Shown here in pieces: positions 24,296 to 33,058 of a DNA stretch of 53,325 nucleotides. Source of the DNA: CAG-390 sp964522215 (GTDB taxonomy: Bacteria > Bacillota > Clostridia > Oscillospirales > CAG-272); contig CAZFVR010000010.1 of NCBI GenBank assembly GCA_964522215.1, positions 1-53,325 on the forward strand. Direction: 5' to 3'. Within the stretch, counting starts at the first letter, position 1; every line of letters begins with the position of its first letter. The notes beneath the pieces are model-generated. The model was given only the letters and a program-made list of their open reading frames with translations. It had not been told where the DNA came from and did not search any database. The translations under genes and the position numbers were made by a program.

Positions 24296-25930
24296 TCAGT
24301 TAGTCGGATATATCAGGCCAAAGTCCTGAAGCGGGTATGGCGATACCGGAACGCCTACAACGGTGACCATAACATGCAGACGGTGCGAGGGAATAAACCC
24401 TGTGTTGCCGACCTTGCCGATGGCCTGACCCTTGTTTACCGTATCACCAACGGCAACGGAAGTTTCACTGAGGTGAGCATACCAGCTCTTGAGACCCCAG
24501 CCGTGATCCACTACAACGAACTTGCCAAGCACATCGCATGCGCCAACGTAGACCACCTTGCCGCTGTTCATTGCAGGTGCTTCCGCCCCGAGTGTAAACA
24601 TATAGTCCACGCCCTCGTGACGGAAATCATCACCGTATTTCATTAAAAGCTGTTTGCCAAAGCCAAGGGCAACGCGAATACCGTCATCCTCGTAGTTGAC
24701 AAATTTGCCGTTCCAGTATTTTGTAGATTCATTCTGTGCTGATATCTCGCTTATCAACTGACGGTACTCGGCGATATCGGTTGCTGAGTAACTTGTGTCT
24801 ACAAGCGACTTGGGAATATCGTAGTATGCGTAGCTCTTATCAAAGGTCTTGGAGGTCACGCTGAGGGAGAGCGTTTGAGATGTAAGGCCATAGGAGATAT
24901 TGAATTTGTATGTACCTGCGGCAAGCTCCGCGTTTACCGGAACGAGCGCGCGAACATATTCGCCATCCTGGAAGAATATCGGCGTGAAGCCGATGGCTGG
25001 CTCGCTGTTGAAGCTTATCTTTGAGATGTCGGTAACATTAAGACCGCTGACCACCACCAAAGTGCCGGGCTCGATCTTGCTCTCACCAAGCATAAACACG
25101 GCAGGAGCGGTTATCTTTCCGCAAAAGCTGTAATCCGCATTTCCAAAATATTCGCAACCATCGGTCTTCGCCCATGTGGCGGTTACCTTGATGGTCAGTG
25201 TGTCGTTGCGCTCGATCTTGAGGCCTGAAAGATTTTCGGGCGTGCCTTCAAACAGCGGTTCTGTGTCGCTGGCCGTGCTGTAGATCCTAACGGTGCATTC
25301 GCTGGGTTTGATATCAAAGGTGAGGTCAAGATCATTTGAAAGATCAAATGTCTGCTCTCTGCCATCCGCCGTGCCGTCCTTAAGCTGACGATATATGCCG
25401 CCAACAAGATAGCTCCAGTTGATCTCGACCGGGGATACCGTGTTGCCGCCCGCAACGGTAAGCGTGGGGGCTTGGGCGGAATCGAAGAGATAGAGCGAGT
25501 ATTTTGTGTCATAAAACTTAAGCACATCGCTTTTTGCTATCTGAAATACCTTGCCGTCGGGATCGGTGTAATAGCAATTGTCGGCGTTGCTTGAAAAATA
25601 GTATTTGTAGCTTACAACATCACCGCTCTCGCGCGTGAATGTGCCGAGAACAAAGGATCCGCCATCATATTCTGACGGTAACTCACTCACTGCTGTGCCG
25701 GAGTCGTTTAAAACGCCAAAGGCGGCAAGCATACCATCGGGATCATTTTCCTTTGTAAATGTTGCGGTCGTGCCGTCCGGAATTTTTAAAACAAGCTCGG
25801 AATAGTCTTTGGTGCGCGGTGTTTGCTGGTTTGCGTAGTAACTGCCGATGGCAAGATACGTGGGAATAAACAGCACAACGAGCGCAAGTATAGTTATAAC
25901 AAACTTTTTAATGTCAATATTAAATTTCAT
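24296..25930 (-). CDS. M23-family peptidase-like membrane protein with altered active site
   Basis: A 544-residue protein: N-terminal membrane anchor (residues about 8-28), a large beta-rich extracellular region (about 35-400) with Ig-like character, and a LytM/M23 domain at the end. Zinc ligands His438 and Asp442 lie in HEGVD, and His486 is in YAHLSE. The usual C-terminal H-x-H is here HRLH (516-519): the second His is kept but the first position is Arg, with a His displaced by one residue. M23 enzymes cut peptidoglycan cross-bridges, and this change may lower or abolish activity. It is the first gene of a three-gene operon with its own promoter. Confidence 0.85.
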   Translation of the reverse strand: MKFNIDIKKFVITILALVVLFIPTYLAIGSYYANQQTPRTKDYSELVLKIPDGTTATFTKENDPDGMLAAFGVLNDSGTAVSELPSEYDGGSFVLGTFTRESGDVVSYKYYFSSNADNCYYTDPDGKVFQIAKSDVLKFYDTKYSLYLFDSAQAPTLTVAGGNTVSPVEINWSYLVGGIYRQLKDGTADGREQTFDLSNDLDLTFDIKPSECTVRIYSTASDTEPLFEGTPENLSGLKIERNDTLTIKVTATWAKTDGCEYFGNADYSFCGKITAPAVFMLGESKIEPGTLVVVSGLNVTDISKISFNSEPAIGFTPIFFQDGEYVRALVPVNAELAAGTYKFNISYGLTSQTLSLSVTSKTFDKSYAYYDIPKSLVDTSYSATDIAEYRQLISEISAQNESTKYWNGKFVNYEDDGIRVALGFGKQLLMKYGDDFRHEGVDYMFTLGAEAPAMNSGKVVYVGACDVLGKFVVVDHGWGLKSWYAHLSETSVAVGDTVNKGQAIGKVGNTGFIPSHRLHVMVTVVGVPVSPYPLQDFGLIYPTN

Positions 25931-26026
25931 TTTAATGTGCGACCATACCTTTCAGATAGAATTCAAAAACATAATATCAAATGTGCCCAATGCTCAAAAA
26001 AGTCGATTAACATCATTATATATATA

Positions 26027-26055
26027 ATTATACGATATAATCGCCTTTCGGTCAA
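26027..26055 (-). promoter_or_regulatory. Sigma-A promoter of the M23 peptidase operon
   Basis: Minus strand: TTGACC (26050-26055), 17-nt spacer, TATAAT (26027-26032). The leader is about 90 nt and AT-rich. Confidence 0.7.
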
Positions 26056-26124
26056 GAGGCTTTGGTACGTATAATCGAAAATTTAGTTGATATTACGCAC
26101 GATTTGCTTTTGTGCATCGTTTTT

Positions 26125-27231
26125 TTACTGTTCGGAAGAGTCTACGTCGTCGGCGTATGCATCGGATGATATTTTAAGCTGCGCGCCGGGTGCCGTTTGC
26201 TGTGTATCATATTGCGGAGAATACGGGCGACCAAGGTGCGCATACGCAAGCTTTGTAGCGCATCGGCCGCGCGGAGTACGTGCGATAAAGCCTATCTGTA
26301 TCAGATACGGCTCATAAACATCCTCAAGGGTCACGGCCTCCTCACCGACTGTTGCCGCCAGCGTTTCAAGCCCTACGGGGCCGCCGCCGTAAAAATCGAT
26401 TATCGCAGCAAGCATCCGCCTATCGATATTGTCAAGCCCCAGCTCATCTATCTCAAGCCGCGAGAGCGCATAGGATGCAATATCCGAGCCGATGGAACCC
26501 TCTCCCTTTACCTGTGCGAAGTCGCGCACGCGCTTTAGCAGTCTGTTGGCGATTCGCGGCGTGCCGCGAGAGCGAGCGGCTATCTCGTATGCGCCGTCAT
26601 CGTTTATCTGATAACCGAGTATGCCGGCGCTGCGGCGCACGATGCCGGTCAGCTCATCCGGTGTGTACAGCTCAAGGCGGGATATAACGCCAAAACGGTC
26701 ACGCAGAGGTGTGGAGAGTTGTCCCGCGCGAGTTGTAGCACCGATAAGAGTAAATGGCGCAAGATCTATGCGTATGCTCCTTGCCGCCGGTCCTTTGCCG
26801 ATTATGATATCAAGTGCAAAATCCTCCATGGCGGGGTAGAGTATCTCCTCGACCGTACGCGGCAGGCGGTGTATCTCGTCAATAAAAAGCACATCCCCCT
26901 TTTGCAGATTGGTAAGCAATGCTGCAAGGTCCCCCTGCTTTTCAATGGCAGGGCCTGATGTCACTCTAAAATTCACCCCAAGCTCTGCGGCTATTATGCC
27001 GGCAAGGGTCGTTTTGCCCAGCCCCGGAGGGCCGTAAAGCAAAACATGGTCAAGCGCATCACCGCGCATTTTGGCGGCCTCTATATAAACGCTTAAATTC
27101 TCCTTGGCCTTTTCCTGACCAATGTAATCAGATAGGCGTTTGGGGCGGAGGGACATATCCAGCTCGTCATCTCCCGAGCTGTATGATGAGCTCATTATTC
27201 TGTTTTCAAAATCAAGCTCGTCGCCGTTCAT
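26125..27231 (-). CDS. ruvB: Holliday junction branch migration ATPase RuvB
   Basis: AAA+ motor that, with RuvA, drives branch migration of Holliday junctions. Signatures: SLRPKRLSDYIGQEKAKENL, Walker A GPPGLGKTT, Walker B VLFIDEIHRL, sensor GATTRAGQLSTPLRDRFG and the C-terminal winged helix with RTPRGR. It is 368 residues long, with an N-terminal extension and an acidic C-terminal tail of about 35 residues. It follows ruvA by 53 bp in the same operon. Confidence 0.97.
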   Translation of the reverse strand: MNGDELDFENRIMSSSYSSGDDELDMSLRPKRLSDYIGQEKAKENLSVYIEAAKMRGDALDHVLLYGPPGLGKTTLAGIIAAELGVNFRVTSGPAIEKQGDLAALLTNLQKGDVLFIDEIHRLPRTVEEILYPAMEDFALDIIIGKGPAARSIRIDLAPFTLIGATTRAGQLSTPLRDRFGVISRLELYTPDELTGIVRRSAGILGYQINDDGAYEIAARSRGTPRIANRLLKRVRDFAQVKGEGSIGSDIASYALSRLEIDELGLDNIDRRMLAAIIDFYGGGPVGLETLAATVGEEAVTLEDVYEPYLIQIGFIARTPRGRCATKLAYAHLGRPYSPQYDTQQTAPGAQLKISSDAYADDVDSSEQ

Positions 27232-27284
27232 CTGTCTCCGATCTCCTGTCTTTTATTATTTCTATTGTGTTGTTAAGTTGTTTT

Positions 27285-27914
27285 TTATTTCATAAGCAGC
27301 TTTAGTGCTTGGCGTATGATATCCTCAAGTTCTGTGTTCTCGGGGTCTGTTTTATTTACCGCATCAACGGCCGCTGCGCGGTTAAAGCCGAGCACTGTCA
27401 GTGCATCCACGGCTTCGGATATCTTTCCGTCGGAGCTGATATGTGACTGCTGTGCCGCCGACTCTGATGCAGTGCTGTCGGTGTCGGCGACCATATTGCC
27501 GGCTTTAAGCTTGTCCTTAAGCTCCAAAATGATCCTGGCGGCGGTCTTGGGACCAACACCGGGGGCTTTTGATAACTGCTTTTTGTCGTCGTTGCACACG
27601 GCAAGCGCAAGCCGCTCGGGTGTGAGCTGTGTCAGTAGCGCCATGGCAGCCTTGGGGCCTACGCCGGAGACGGATATCAGCAGCCTGAAGATGTTCAGCT
27701 CCTCAAGGGATGCAAAACCGAACAGTTCAACACCGTCCTCGCGTACCGAAAGATGCGAGTACAGTTTTACATTAGGGCATTCGCTGCCGGTAGGATGCGG
27801 GAGGGCGGAATAGGTCGTGCCGCTTATGGTCAGCTTGTAGCCCACTCCGTTTGCATCGATCACGGCAAAGGCTGGATCTATCAGCGCAAGCTCGCCTTTA
27901 ATAAAGTAAAACAT
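27285..27914 (-). CDS. ruvA: Holliday junction DNA helicase subunit RuvA
   Basis: Binds four-way junctions and tethers RuvB. The 209-residue protein has an N-terminal OB domain (FYFIKGELALIDPAFAVIDANG), two helix-hairpin-helix units (ISVSGVGPKAAMALL and APGVGPKTAARIILELKDKL) and a C-terminal RuvB-binding domain (ISEAVDALTVLGFNRAAA). The start ATG at 27914 overlaps the yfhO-like stop by one base (TGATG), with GGAGG upstream, so it is translationally coupled to it. A GTG one codon upstream is an alternative start. Confidence 0.96.
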   Translation of the reverse strand: MFYFIKGELALIDPAFAVIDANGVGYKLTISGTTYSALPHPTGSECPNVKLYSHLSVREDGVELFGFASLEELNIFRLLISVSGVGPKAAMALLTQLTPERLALAVCNDDKKQLSKAPGVGPKTAARIILELKDKLKAGNMVADTDSTASESAAQQSHISSDGKISEAVDALTVLGFNRAAAVDAVNKTDPENTELEDIIRQALKLLMK

Positions 27915-30900
27915 CACTCATCGTCCTCCGAAACATTTGCATTTCCGTCTGTATCCTTGCCCAATTCGATATCACTCGATTTATCGGGATCATCTGCGAT
28001 GTCCTTGTCTTGGCAGTCGCTCGGATCACCATCTGTGATATCCGCCTCATCATCCGGGTCGTACGCCTCATCATCGACATATTCAACATACTCTCCATCT
28101 ACCGCAAGAAGAGCAGGACGGTCGGTTACCACAGTGATCCTTGCCAGTACAGCTTTCAGCTGTCGCTCAAATATCATGATAAGCAGGAATATTACTATGG
28201 ATATTATCGTAATTGCAAGACCGAGCGTGAGCGCGCGCGGACGGTATTTCATAACTATGCTGTGCTCGCCTGCATCGTCTATCCAAAATGTCACAACGCC
28301 GTCAAGCGCCTCAAATGTATCTACGCGGTGCCCATCGACCGTGACCTGCCAGCCCTCATCATAGGGTAGGGTCGTCATTATGAGCTGATCGTCCTTTGCG
28401 GTGGTGATGCTGCCGGGAAGATAGGAATCCGTCCAGCCCTCATCTACCGTCATCTGTGTTTTTGCTATGCGGGATATCGCATCCTCAAAAACATCCATGT
28501 CGATATAGTAGAACGCCTCGGTGTATTGCTTTACATAAAGAACATCCGCGGTAAGCGTCATAGAGAGCGTTACCTCATCGCCCGCCTTGAAGCTGCCAAG
28601 CGATACCATACGGTCGCTCTCGCCGCCGTAAAAGGTATCGGAATCATTCACCTTTTGTCCGTTGACCTTTATCTTTACCTCGCGCGGGTATTCGGACGGC
28701 AGATAAAAGAATATTTCGCCGTCCCTCTCTGCGGTCACAGTGTATGCAACTATGCAGTCAGAGGAGCTGTTTTGCGGTGAGTATTTGTAATGTCCCGCAA
28801 TGGTCGTTGTTGTGCAGTTGGTGGTCTCGATCTTTTCGGTATCGAGGTGGAGCGGCACAAATATCTCCGAGGCGGTCTCATCGCCGAGTATCGCACCGTA
28901 AAGATCGTTCAGCCGCTCAAACGGTGTTATGCCTTCGGAAAGATCAAAATCCGCAAGGCTGTCTGATGCGCCGTAGGCAATAGACAGGGCATATGGGTTG
29001 CAATAATAGGCGTAGTCGCGTGAGTTATAGGTGGTGACCGATCCGCCCACATCCTTATAATATAGGGGCTGTGAGTCGCGATCGCAGGCAAGCACGTATT
29101 TTATACCCAGCAGTGAGTCATTGACGGGATTTCCGCCGAGATACTTTGACCAGTGAGATTTTGATGCATAGCCAAGCTGGTGCAGGAATGTTATCGTTGA
29201 CTTGTTAAGTGTAGAGGTGGAGTTCGTCAGACCGCGAATGCGCAGAGCCATATTGTCGCAATATTTGCGGTGCGCGTTCTTTTCAAAACGATAGAAAGAC
29301 GGATCCTCCTCCAGCAGCTCATCGGTGACGGGGCGTATGGCAGAGATGAAGTCGGTGTATGACGAATAGGAGGAGTAGATAACATCATCGCCAAACTCAA
29401 CACAGCTGCATATGCCGTTGCAAAAGACCTCAAGGCATACGAATATGCAAAGCACGAGCGAAACATTTTGTCGTGTGCTTGACTTAGACCTTATTGCCGC
29501 GCAAAGAATTATCATAAACGCGACAAAGCAGATCACCGAGAACCATACGGTCTCGATCTCCTTGAGTGGCTGATCGAATTGAATGCCGCCCTCAAGGCGT
29601 TCAACGTATGAGTGAAACTCAAATTTTTGCGCCACGCAGATAAAAAGCAGCCATATCGCGCCTGTGGTGATTATCGTTCCCGCGCGTGCATGACGTATCT
29701 CGCAGTATCCGCGATAAGCCAAAACGATAAGGAAGAAGCACAGCATAAAGCTGTAACGGTAGTTCAACCAGTTGGGCTTTTGGAAACCGTGCCAGATGAG
29801 ATCAAAGGTGCTGATGAAAAAGCTCAGAACAAAGAACATGATAAACGCGCCGGAATGCGTTTTCTCGCGCACCGAAAATCTCTTGGATAGGAAATATACC
29901 GGAATGAGCAGCAGTGTGACCACGCCGCAATAAACAAAGGGCAGACCCTCCGGGCGCACGGTGTCATAAGAACCCGGCAGGAACTTTGTAAAAAAGTCCA
30001 TAAGGTCAAACTGCAGGGTGGGGGTGAAGTTGGGAGTTGAAAAGGTGTTTTTGCCGAATTGCAGGGAATAGTATGCCGTGGCTACCACTACCATCGATAT
30101 TCCGATGCCGAGTGCTGATGCGCCGGCAATACGTAAAAATGAGCGGCGGAAGTGGTGCGGCTCACCTGTGGGATTGTTAAGTCCGTGCTCGTTGCGAGAA
30201 AAATAGTAGTAAAAGAAATACGCGGCAATGTAGATGCACACCATATAGCCGATGTAGAAGTTGCTCATCATCGTCAGTGCAAGCAATATAACAAAGCGTT
30301 TGTATTTGAAGTTTTTGACCAGATCCTCTATCGAGAGGGTGATGAGCGGTAACCACATCATGGCATCTATCCACATCGAGTTGTGCTGATGGATAACGGC
30401 GTATGTGGTGAGAGAATAGAGGATGGAAAAGGTTATGACTGTAAGCTTGTTGGGCTTTTTGCTTGTCCTGTGCAGGTAAAAACCAAAGTTAAAGCCTGTA
30501 ATGCCGGTCTTGAGCAAAAAGATCACAAGCAGTGCATCAAGTATCCTTGATTGCGGGAAAAGCGCAACGATGTAGGAGAAGGGGCTGGCGATGTAGTAAG
30601 CGTATATTCCCATAAATTCGCCGCCAAGCGCGCGGCAGAAGGAATATATCATAGACATCTGACCGTATACGGCGTTGCGCAGTGCCTCGTAAAAGTAGAC
30701 ATACTGACCATTGAGGTCAAGCACCAATACAGAGCCGTTGCCGAAGGGGTGTATCTCCATGGCGAGGTAGATGAGATAATTGAGCACTACCGGAATTATA
30801 AACGCATATATGAGATAGTACTCGGGTCGCGCACGCAGTGTCCTGAATGCCCGACCTATCCGCGTGCGCGGCTCGCGCCCGGCAGCGGACGGCGGTAAAA

Positions 30901-31009
30901 GACCGTCGGTGTCGGCGGTGACTTTTGTTTTTTTGCGTTTATCCGCGGTCGTGGGAGGAGCTTCGCCTTTTTCGATCGCGTGGTTTGCGTTCATTGCCGG
31001 ATCATTCAT
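27914..31009 (-). CDS. YfhO-family membrane protein (GT-C fold-like)
   Basis: A 1031-residue protein with about 12-14 hydrophobic helices. The first third fits the YfhO family: GNGSVLVLDLNGQYVYFYEA, then FCRALGGEFMGIYAYYIASPF and HNSMWIDAMMWLPLI. YfhO proteins of Bacillus and Listeria are glycosyltransferases that sugar-modify lipoteichoic acid from undecaprenyl-phosphate sugars. The extracytoplasmic C-terminal part (about residues 560-960) is beta-rich, followed by a last helix and a very acidic Asp-rich cytoplasmic tail. ATG 31009 overlaps the DUF951 stop by 8 bp, and the gene is coupled to ruvA downstream. The N-terminal 60 residues are a Lys/Arg/Pro-rich cytoplasmic region. The acceptor polymer here is unknown. 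Confidence 0.85.
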   Translation of the reverse strand: MNDPAMNANHAIEKGEAPPTTADKRKKTKVTADTDGLLPPSAAGREPRTRIGRAFRTLRARPEYYLIYAFIIPVVLNYLIYLAMEIHPFGNGSVLVLDLNGQYVYFYEALRNAVYGQMSMIYSFCRALGGEFMGIYAYYIASPFSYIVALFPQSRILDALLVIFLLKTGITGFNFGFYLHRTSKKPNKLTVITFSILYSLTTYAVIHQHNSMWIDAMMWLPLITLSIEDLVKNFKYKRFVILLALTMMSNFYIGYMVCIYIAAYFFYYYFSRNEHGLNNPTGEPHHFRRSFLRIAGASALGIGISMVVVATAYYSLQFGKNTFSTPNFTPTLQFDLMDFFTKFLPGSYDTVRPEGLPFVYCGVVTLLLIPVYFLSKRFSVREKTHSGAFIMFFVLSFFISTFDLIWHGFQKPNWLNYRYSFMLCFFLIVLAYRGYCEIRHARAGTIITTGAIWLLFICVAQKFEFHSYVERLEGGIQFDQPLKEIETVWFSVICFVAFMIILCAAIRSKSSTRQNVSLVLCIFVCLEVFCNGICSCVEFGDDVIYSSYSSYTDFISAIRPVTDELLEEDPSFYRFEKNAHRKYCDNMALRIRGLTNSTSTLNKSTITFLHQLGYASKSHWSKYLGGNPVNDSLLGIKYVLACDRDSQPLYYKDVGGSVTTYNSRDYAYYCNPYALSIAYGASDSLADFDLSEGITPFERLNDLYGAILGDETASEIFVPLHLDTEKIETTNCTTTTIAGHYKYSPQNSSSDCIVAYTVTAERDGEIFFYLPSEYPREVKIKVNGQKVNDSDTFYGGESDRMVSLGSFKAGDEVTLSMTLTADVLYVKQYTEAFYYIDMDVFEDAISRIAKTQMTVDEGWTDSYLPGSITTAKDDQLIMTTLPYDEGWQVTVDGHRVDTFEALDGVVTFWIDDAGEHSIVMKYRPRALTLGLAITIISIVIFLLIMIFERQLKAVLARITVVTDRPALLAVDGEYVEYVDDEAYDPDDEADITDGDPSDCQDKDIADDPDKSSDIELGKDTDGNANVSEDDE

Positions 31010-31244
31010 TCGTTTTGTCCCTTTCGTTTTTTTGCGTGCCGCGGATAGTACCATCTGCGGGTATAACTTTTTTTACGGCGCGGTCAAGCTTTTCTCGCCC
31101 CAAGGTCAGGTCGCGCCCGCATTCAAGGCAAACTATCCTTACAGTACTGCCGGAGCGCAAAACGGTAAAACGTGAGCATCCGCAGGGGTGCGGCTTTGAC
31201 AGCTCAAGCGTATCTCCGACATTAAAATGTACAATGCCTTGCAT
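31002..31244 (-). CDS. DUF951 domain-containing protein
   Basis: An 80-residue protein of the DUF951 family: FNVGDTLELSKPHPCGCSRF and IVCLECGRDLTLGREKLDR. The four Cys form a probable zinc site. The DNA or RNA partner is unknown, although family members often sit near replication and translation genes. The start is ATG 31244, with GGAGGT upstream; the longer ATG at 31256 lies inside that ribosome site. It heads the operon with YfhO and ruvAB. Confidence 0.85.
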   Translation of the reverse strand: MQGIVHFNVGDTLELSKPHPCGCSRFTVLRSGSTVRIVCLECGRDLTLGREKLDRAVKKVIPADGTIRGTQKNERDKTNE

Positions 31245-31358
31245 CCTGACCTCCAAAACAGATCGATGGCGCTCTGCCGCCTTGACCGAATGGCCATGCG
31301 ATCTGATGTTTGAATAATTTAAAAGATGTTTCGTTTATCTAATGTATACGATCACTAT

Positions 31359-31387
31359 ATTATATCACAAAAATGCGGCCGTGTAAA
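31359..31387 (-). promoter_or_regulatory. Sigma-A promoter of DUF951-YfhO-ruvAB operon
   Basis: Minus strand: TTTACA (31382-31387), 17-nt spacer, TATAAT (31359-31364). Confidence 0.7.
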
Positions 31388-31458
31388 GAAATATATTCCT
31401 CAATAAAGTGTTTTTACTTTTAGGAGATATAAAATTTATAAAAAAGCTCCTTATTTAT

Positions 31459-31487
31459 TTGACTTTATGCGCGGTTAGTGATATAAT
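31459..31487 (+). promoter_or_regulatory. Sigma-A promoter of the ruvC operon
   Basis: TTGACT (31459-31464), 17-nt spacer, TATAAT (31482-31487). It is divergent from the DUF951 promoter and about 70 bp away from it. Confidence 0.75.
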
Positions 31488-31527
31488 TTAAAATGGTATT
31501 TTATGTACAGGAAACGGAGAGTATTAA

Positions 31528-32028
31528 ATGAGGATCCTTGGAATAGACCCGGGCCTTGCAACCATCGGCTGGGGCGTGGTGGAGGCAGATGCCTATCGCC
31601 CTCGTGCCGTTGATTACGGATCGATAATAACGCCGGCGGGTGTGCCCACCGAGCAGAGACTGGCCATGATCTATTCCGAACTGGGCGAGATCATTCGCCG
31701 CTATTCTCCAAGCGAGATGGCGGTAGAGGAGCTTTTCTGGAACACCAACCAAACAACAGGCATACGCGTTGCCGAGGCGCGCGGAGTGATACTGCTTTGC
31801 GGAGAACAAAAAGGGCTTACCATTTCGGAATACACTCCGCTTCAGGTAAAGCAGGCGGTGGTAGGTTATGGTAGGGCCGAAAAAAAGCAGGTGATCACAA
31901 TGGTGACCATGCTCCTCGGTCTGCAGTCTCCGCCAAAGCCGGATGATACAGCAGATGCGCTGGCCATCGCAGTGTGCCACTCCTTTTGCGGTGCATCCCG
32001 CATTGCAAAGTACTACAATACTAAGTGA
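31528..32028 (+). CDS. ruvC: Crossover junction endodeoxyribonuclease RuvC
   Basis: Resolves Holliday junctions after RuvAB-driven migration. The 166-residue protein has the RNase H-like acidic tetrad at Asp7 (GIDPG), Glu67 (AVEELFW), Asp141 and Asp144 (PDDTADALAIA). A GGAAACGGAGAG region precedes the ATG. It is divergently transcribed from DUF951-YfhO-ruvA-ruvB, with which it shares a 283-bp intergenic region, instead of sitting directly upstream of ruvA as in most Firmicutes that carry it. Confidence 0.96.
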   Translation: MRILGIDPGLATIGWGVVEADAYRPRAVDYGSIITPAGVPTEQRLAMIYSELGEIIRRYSPSEMAVEELFWNTNQTTGIRVAEARGVILLCGEQKGLTISEYTPLQVKQAVVGYGRAEKKQVITMVTMLLGLQSPPKPDDTADALAIAVCHSFCGASRIAKYYNTK

Positions 32029-32077
32029 TGACTGACAGAGTGACAGAACGAAAAAACTAAAGGACGATCAAAAATAT

Positions 32078-32956
32078 ATGTGGACAGCAAGCAATTGGAA
32101 AGACTATGAGCTGCTCGATGCTTCAGACGGTGAGAGGCTTGAGCGTTGGGGGAAATATATACTCGTCAGACCCGATCCGCAGGTGATATGGCATGGGGAA
32201 CGTAAGCTTGCCGAGTGGCGGCGTGCGGATGGTGTATATCGCCGCTCACGCAGTGGCGGCGGCGAGTGGACGGTAAATCGTTTGCCCGGAGAATGGAATA
32301 TTAATTACGGTGATATGCGCTTTCTTATAAAGCCCATGGGCTTTAAGCATACAGGACTCTTTCCGGAGCAAGCTGCCAACTGGGATTGGTTCTCACCTCT
32401 CATCTCAAAGGCAACGGCGGAGGGGCGCAGAATATCCGTTTTAAATCTTTTTGCGTATACCGGCGGTGCGACCGTTGCGGCTGCGGCTGCGGGGGCGGCT
32501 GTTTGCCATGTTGATGCTTCGCGCGGTATGGTACAGCAAGCAAAACAAAATGCGGCACTGTCCGGCCTTGCCGATGCGTCGATAAGATATATAGTTGACG
32601 ATTGCAAAAAGTTCGTTGAGCGTGAGATACGCCGTGGCAACAGATATGACGGCATCATTATGGATCCGCCGTCCTATGGGCGCGGACCTACCGGCGAGGT
32701 GTGGAAGATAGAGGAATCGGTGGACGAGCTGATAAGGCTCTCCGCATCACTTCTGTCGGAGCGGCCGCTGTTCTTCCTTATCAATTCCTACACAACAGGT
32801 CTCTCGCCACTGACGATGAAATATATACTTGACAGGTGCGTGGCAGACCGTTTGGGCGGAGTGTCGGAGGCTGCAGAGATCGCTCTGCCGGTCAGGAGCA
32901 CCGGCGGTCTTCTCCCATGTGGTGCCAGTGCGCGTTGGCAGGCGGATAAAGCTTAA
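32078..32956 (+). CDS. Class I SAM-dependent methyltransferase (RlmI/RlmK-like)
   Basis: A 292-residue protein. The N-terminal part (about 1-95) is beta-rich; the Rossmann methyltransferase domain starts at LNLFAYTGGATVAAAAAGA (motif I) and has motif IV MDPPSYGRG. This DPPS motif and layout match the family of 23S rRNA cytosine-C5 and guanine-N2/N7 methyltransferases related to RlmI and RlmK-N, but without a PUA domain. The likely substrate is rRNA, unproven. It starts 49 bp after ruvC. Confidence 0.82.
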   Translation: MWTASNWKDYELLDASDGERLERWGKYILVRPDPQVIWHGERKLAEWRRADGVYRRSRSGGGEWTVNRLPGEWNINYGDMRFLIKPMGFKHTGLFPEQAANWDWFSPLISKATAEGRRISVLNLFAYTGGATVAAAAAGAAVCHVDASRGMVQQAKQNAALSGLADASIRYIVDDCKKFVEREIRRGNRYDGIIMDPPSYGRGPTGEVWKIEESVDELIRLSASLLSERPLFFLINSYTTGLSPLTMKYILDRCVADRLGGVSEAAEIALPVRSTGGLLPCGASARWQADKA

Positions 32957-33058
32957 AACAGGCTTGCGCCGGAGCTGATCGAATACACAAAACAAAAACC
33001 AGATCAAAGATCGTTTATCGGTGCGTTTTGCATCGGTAGCATGTATCAAGGATAGGAC

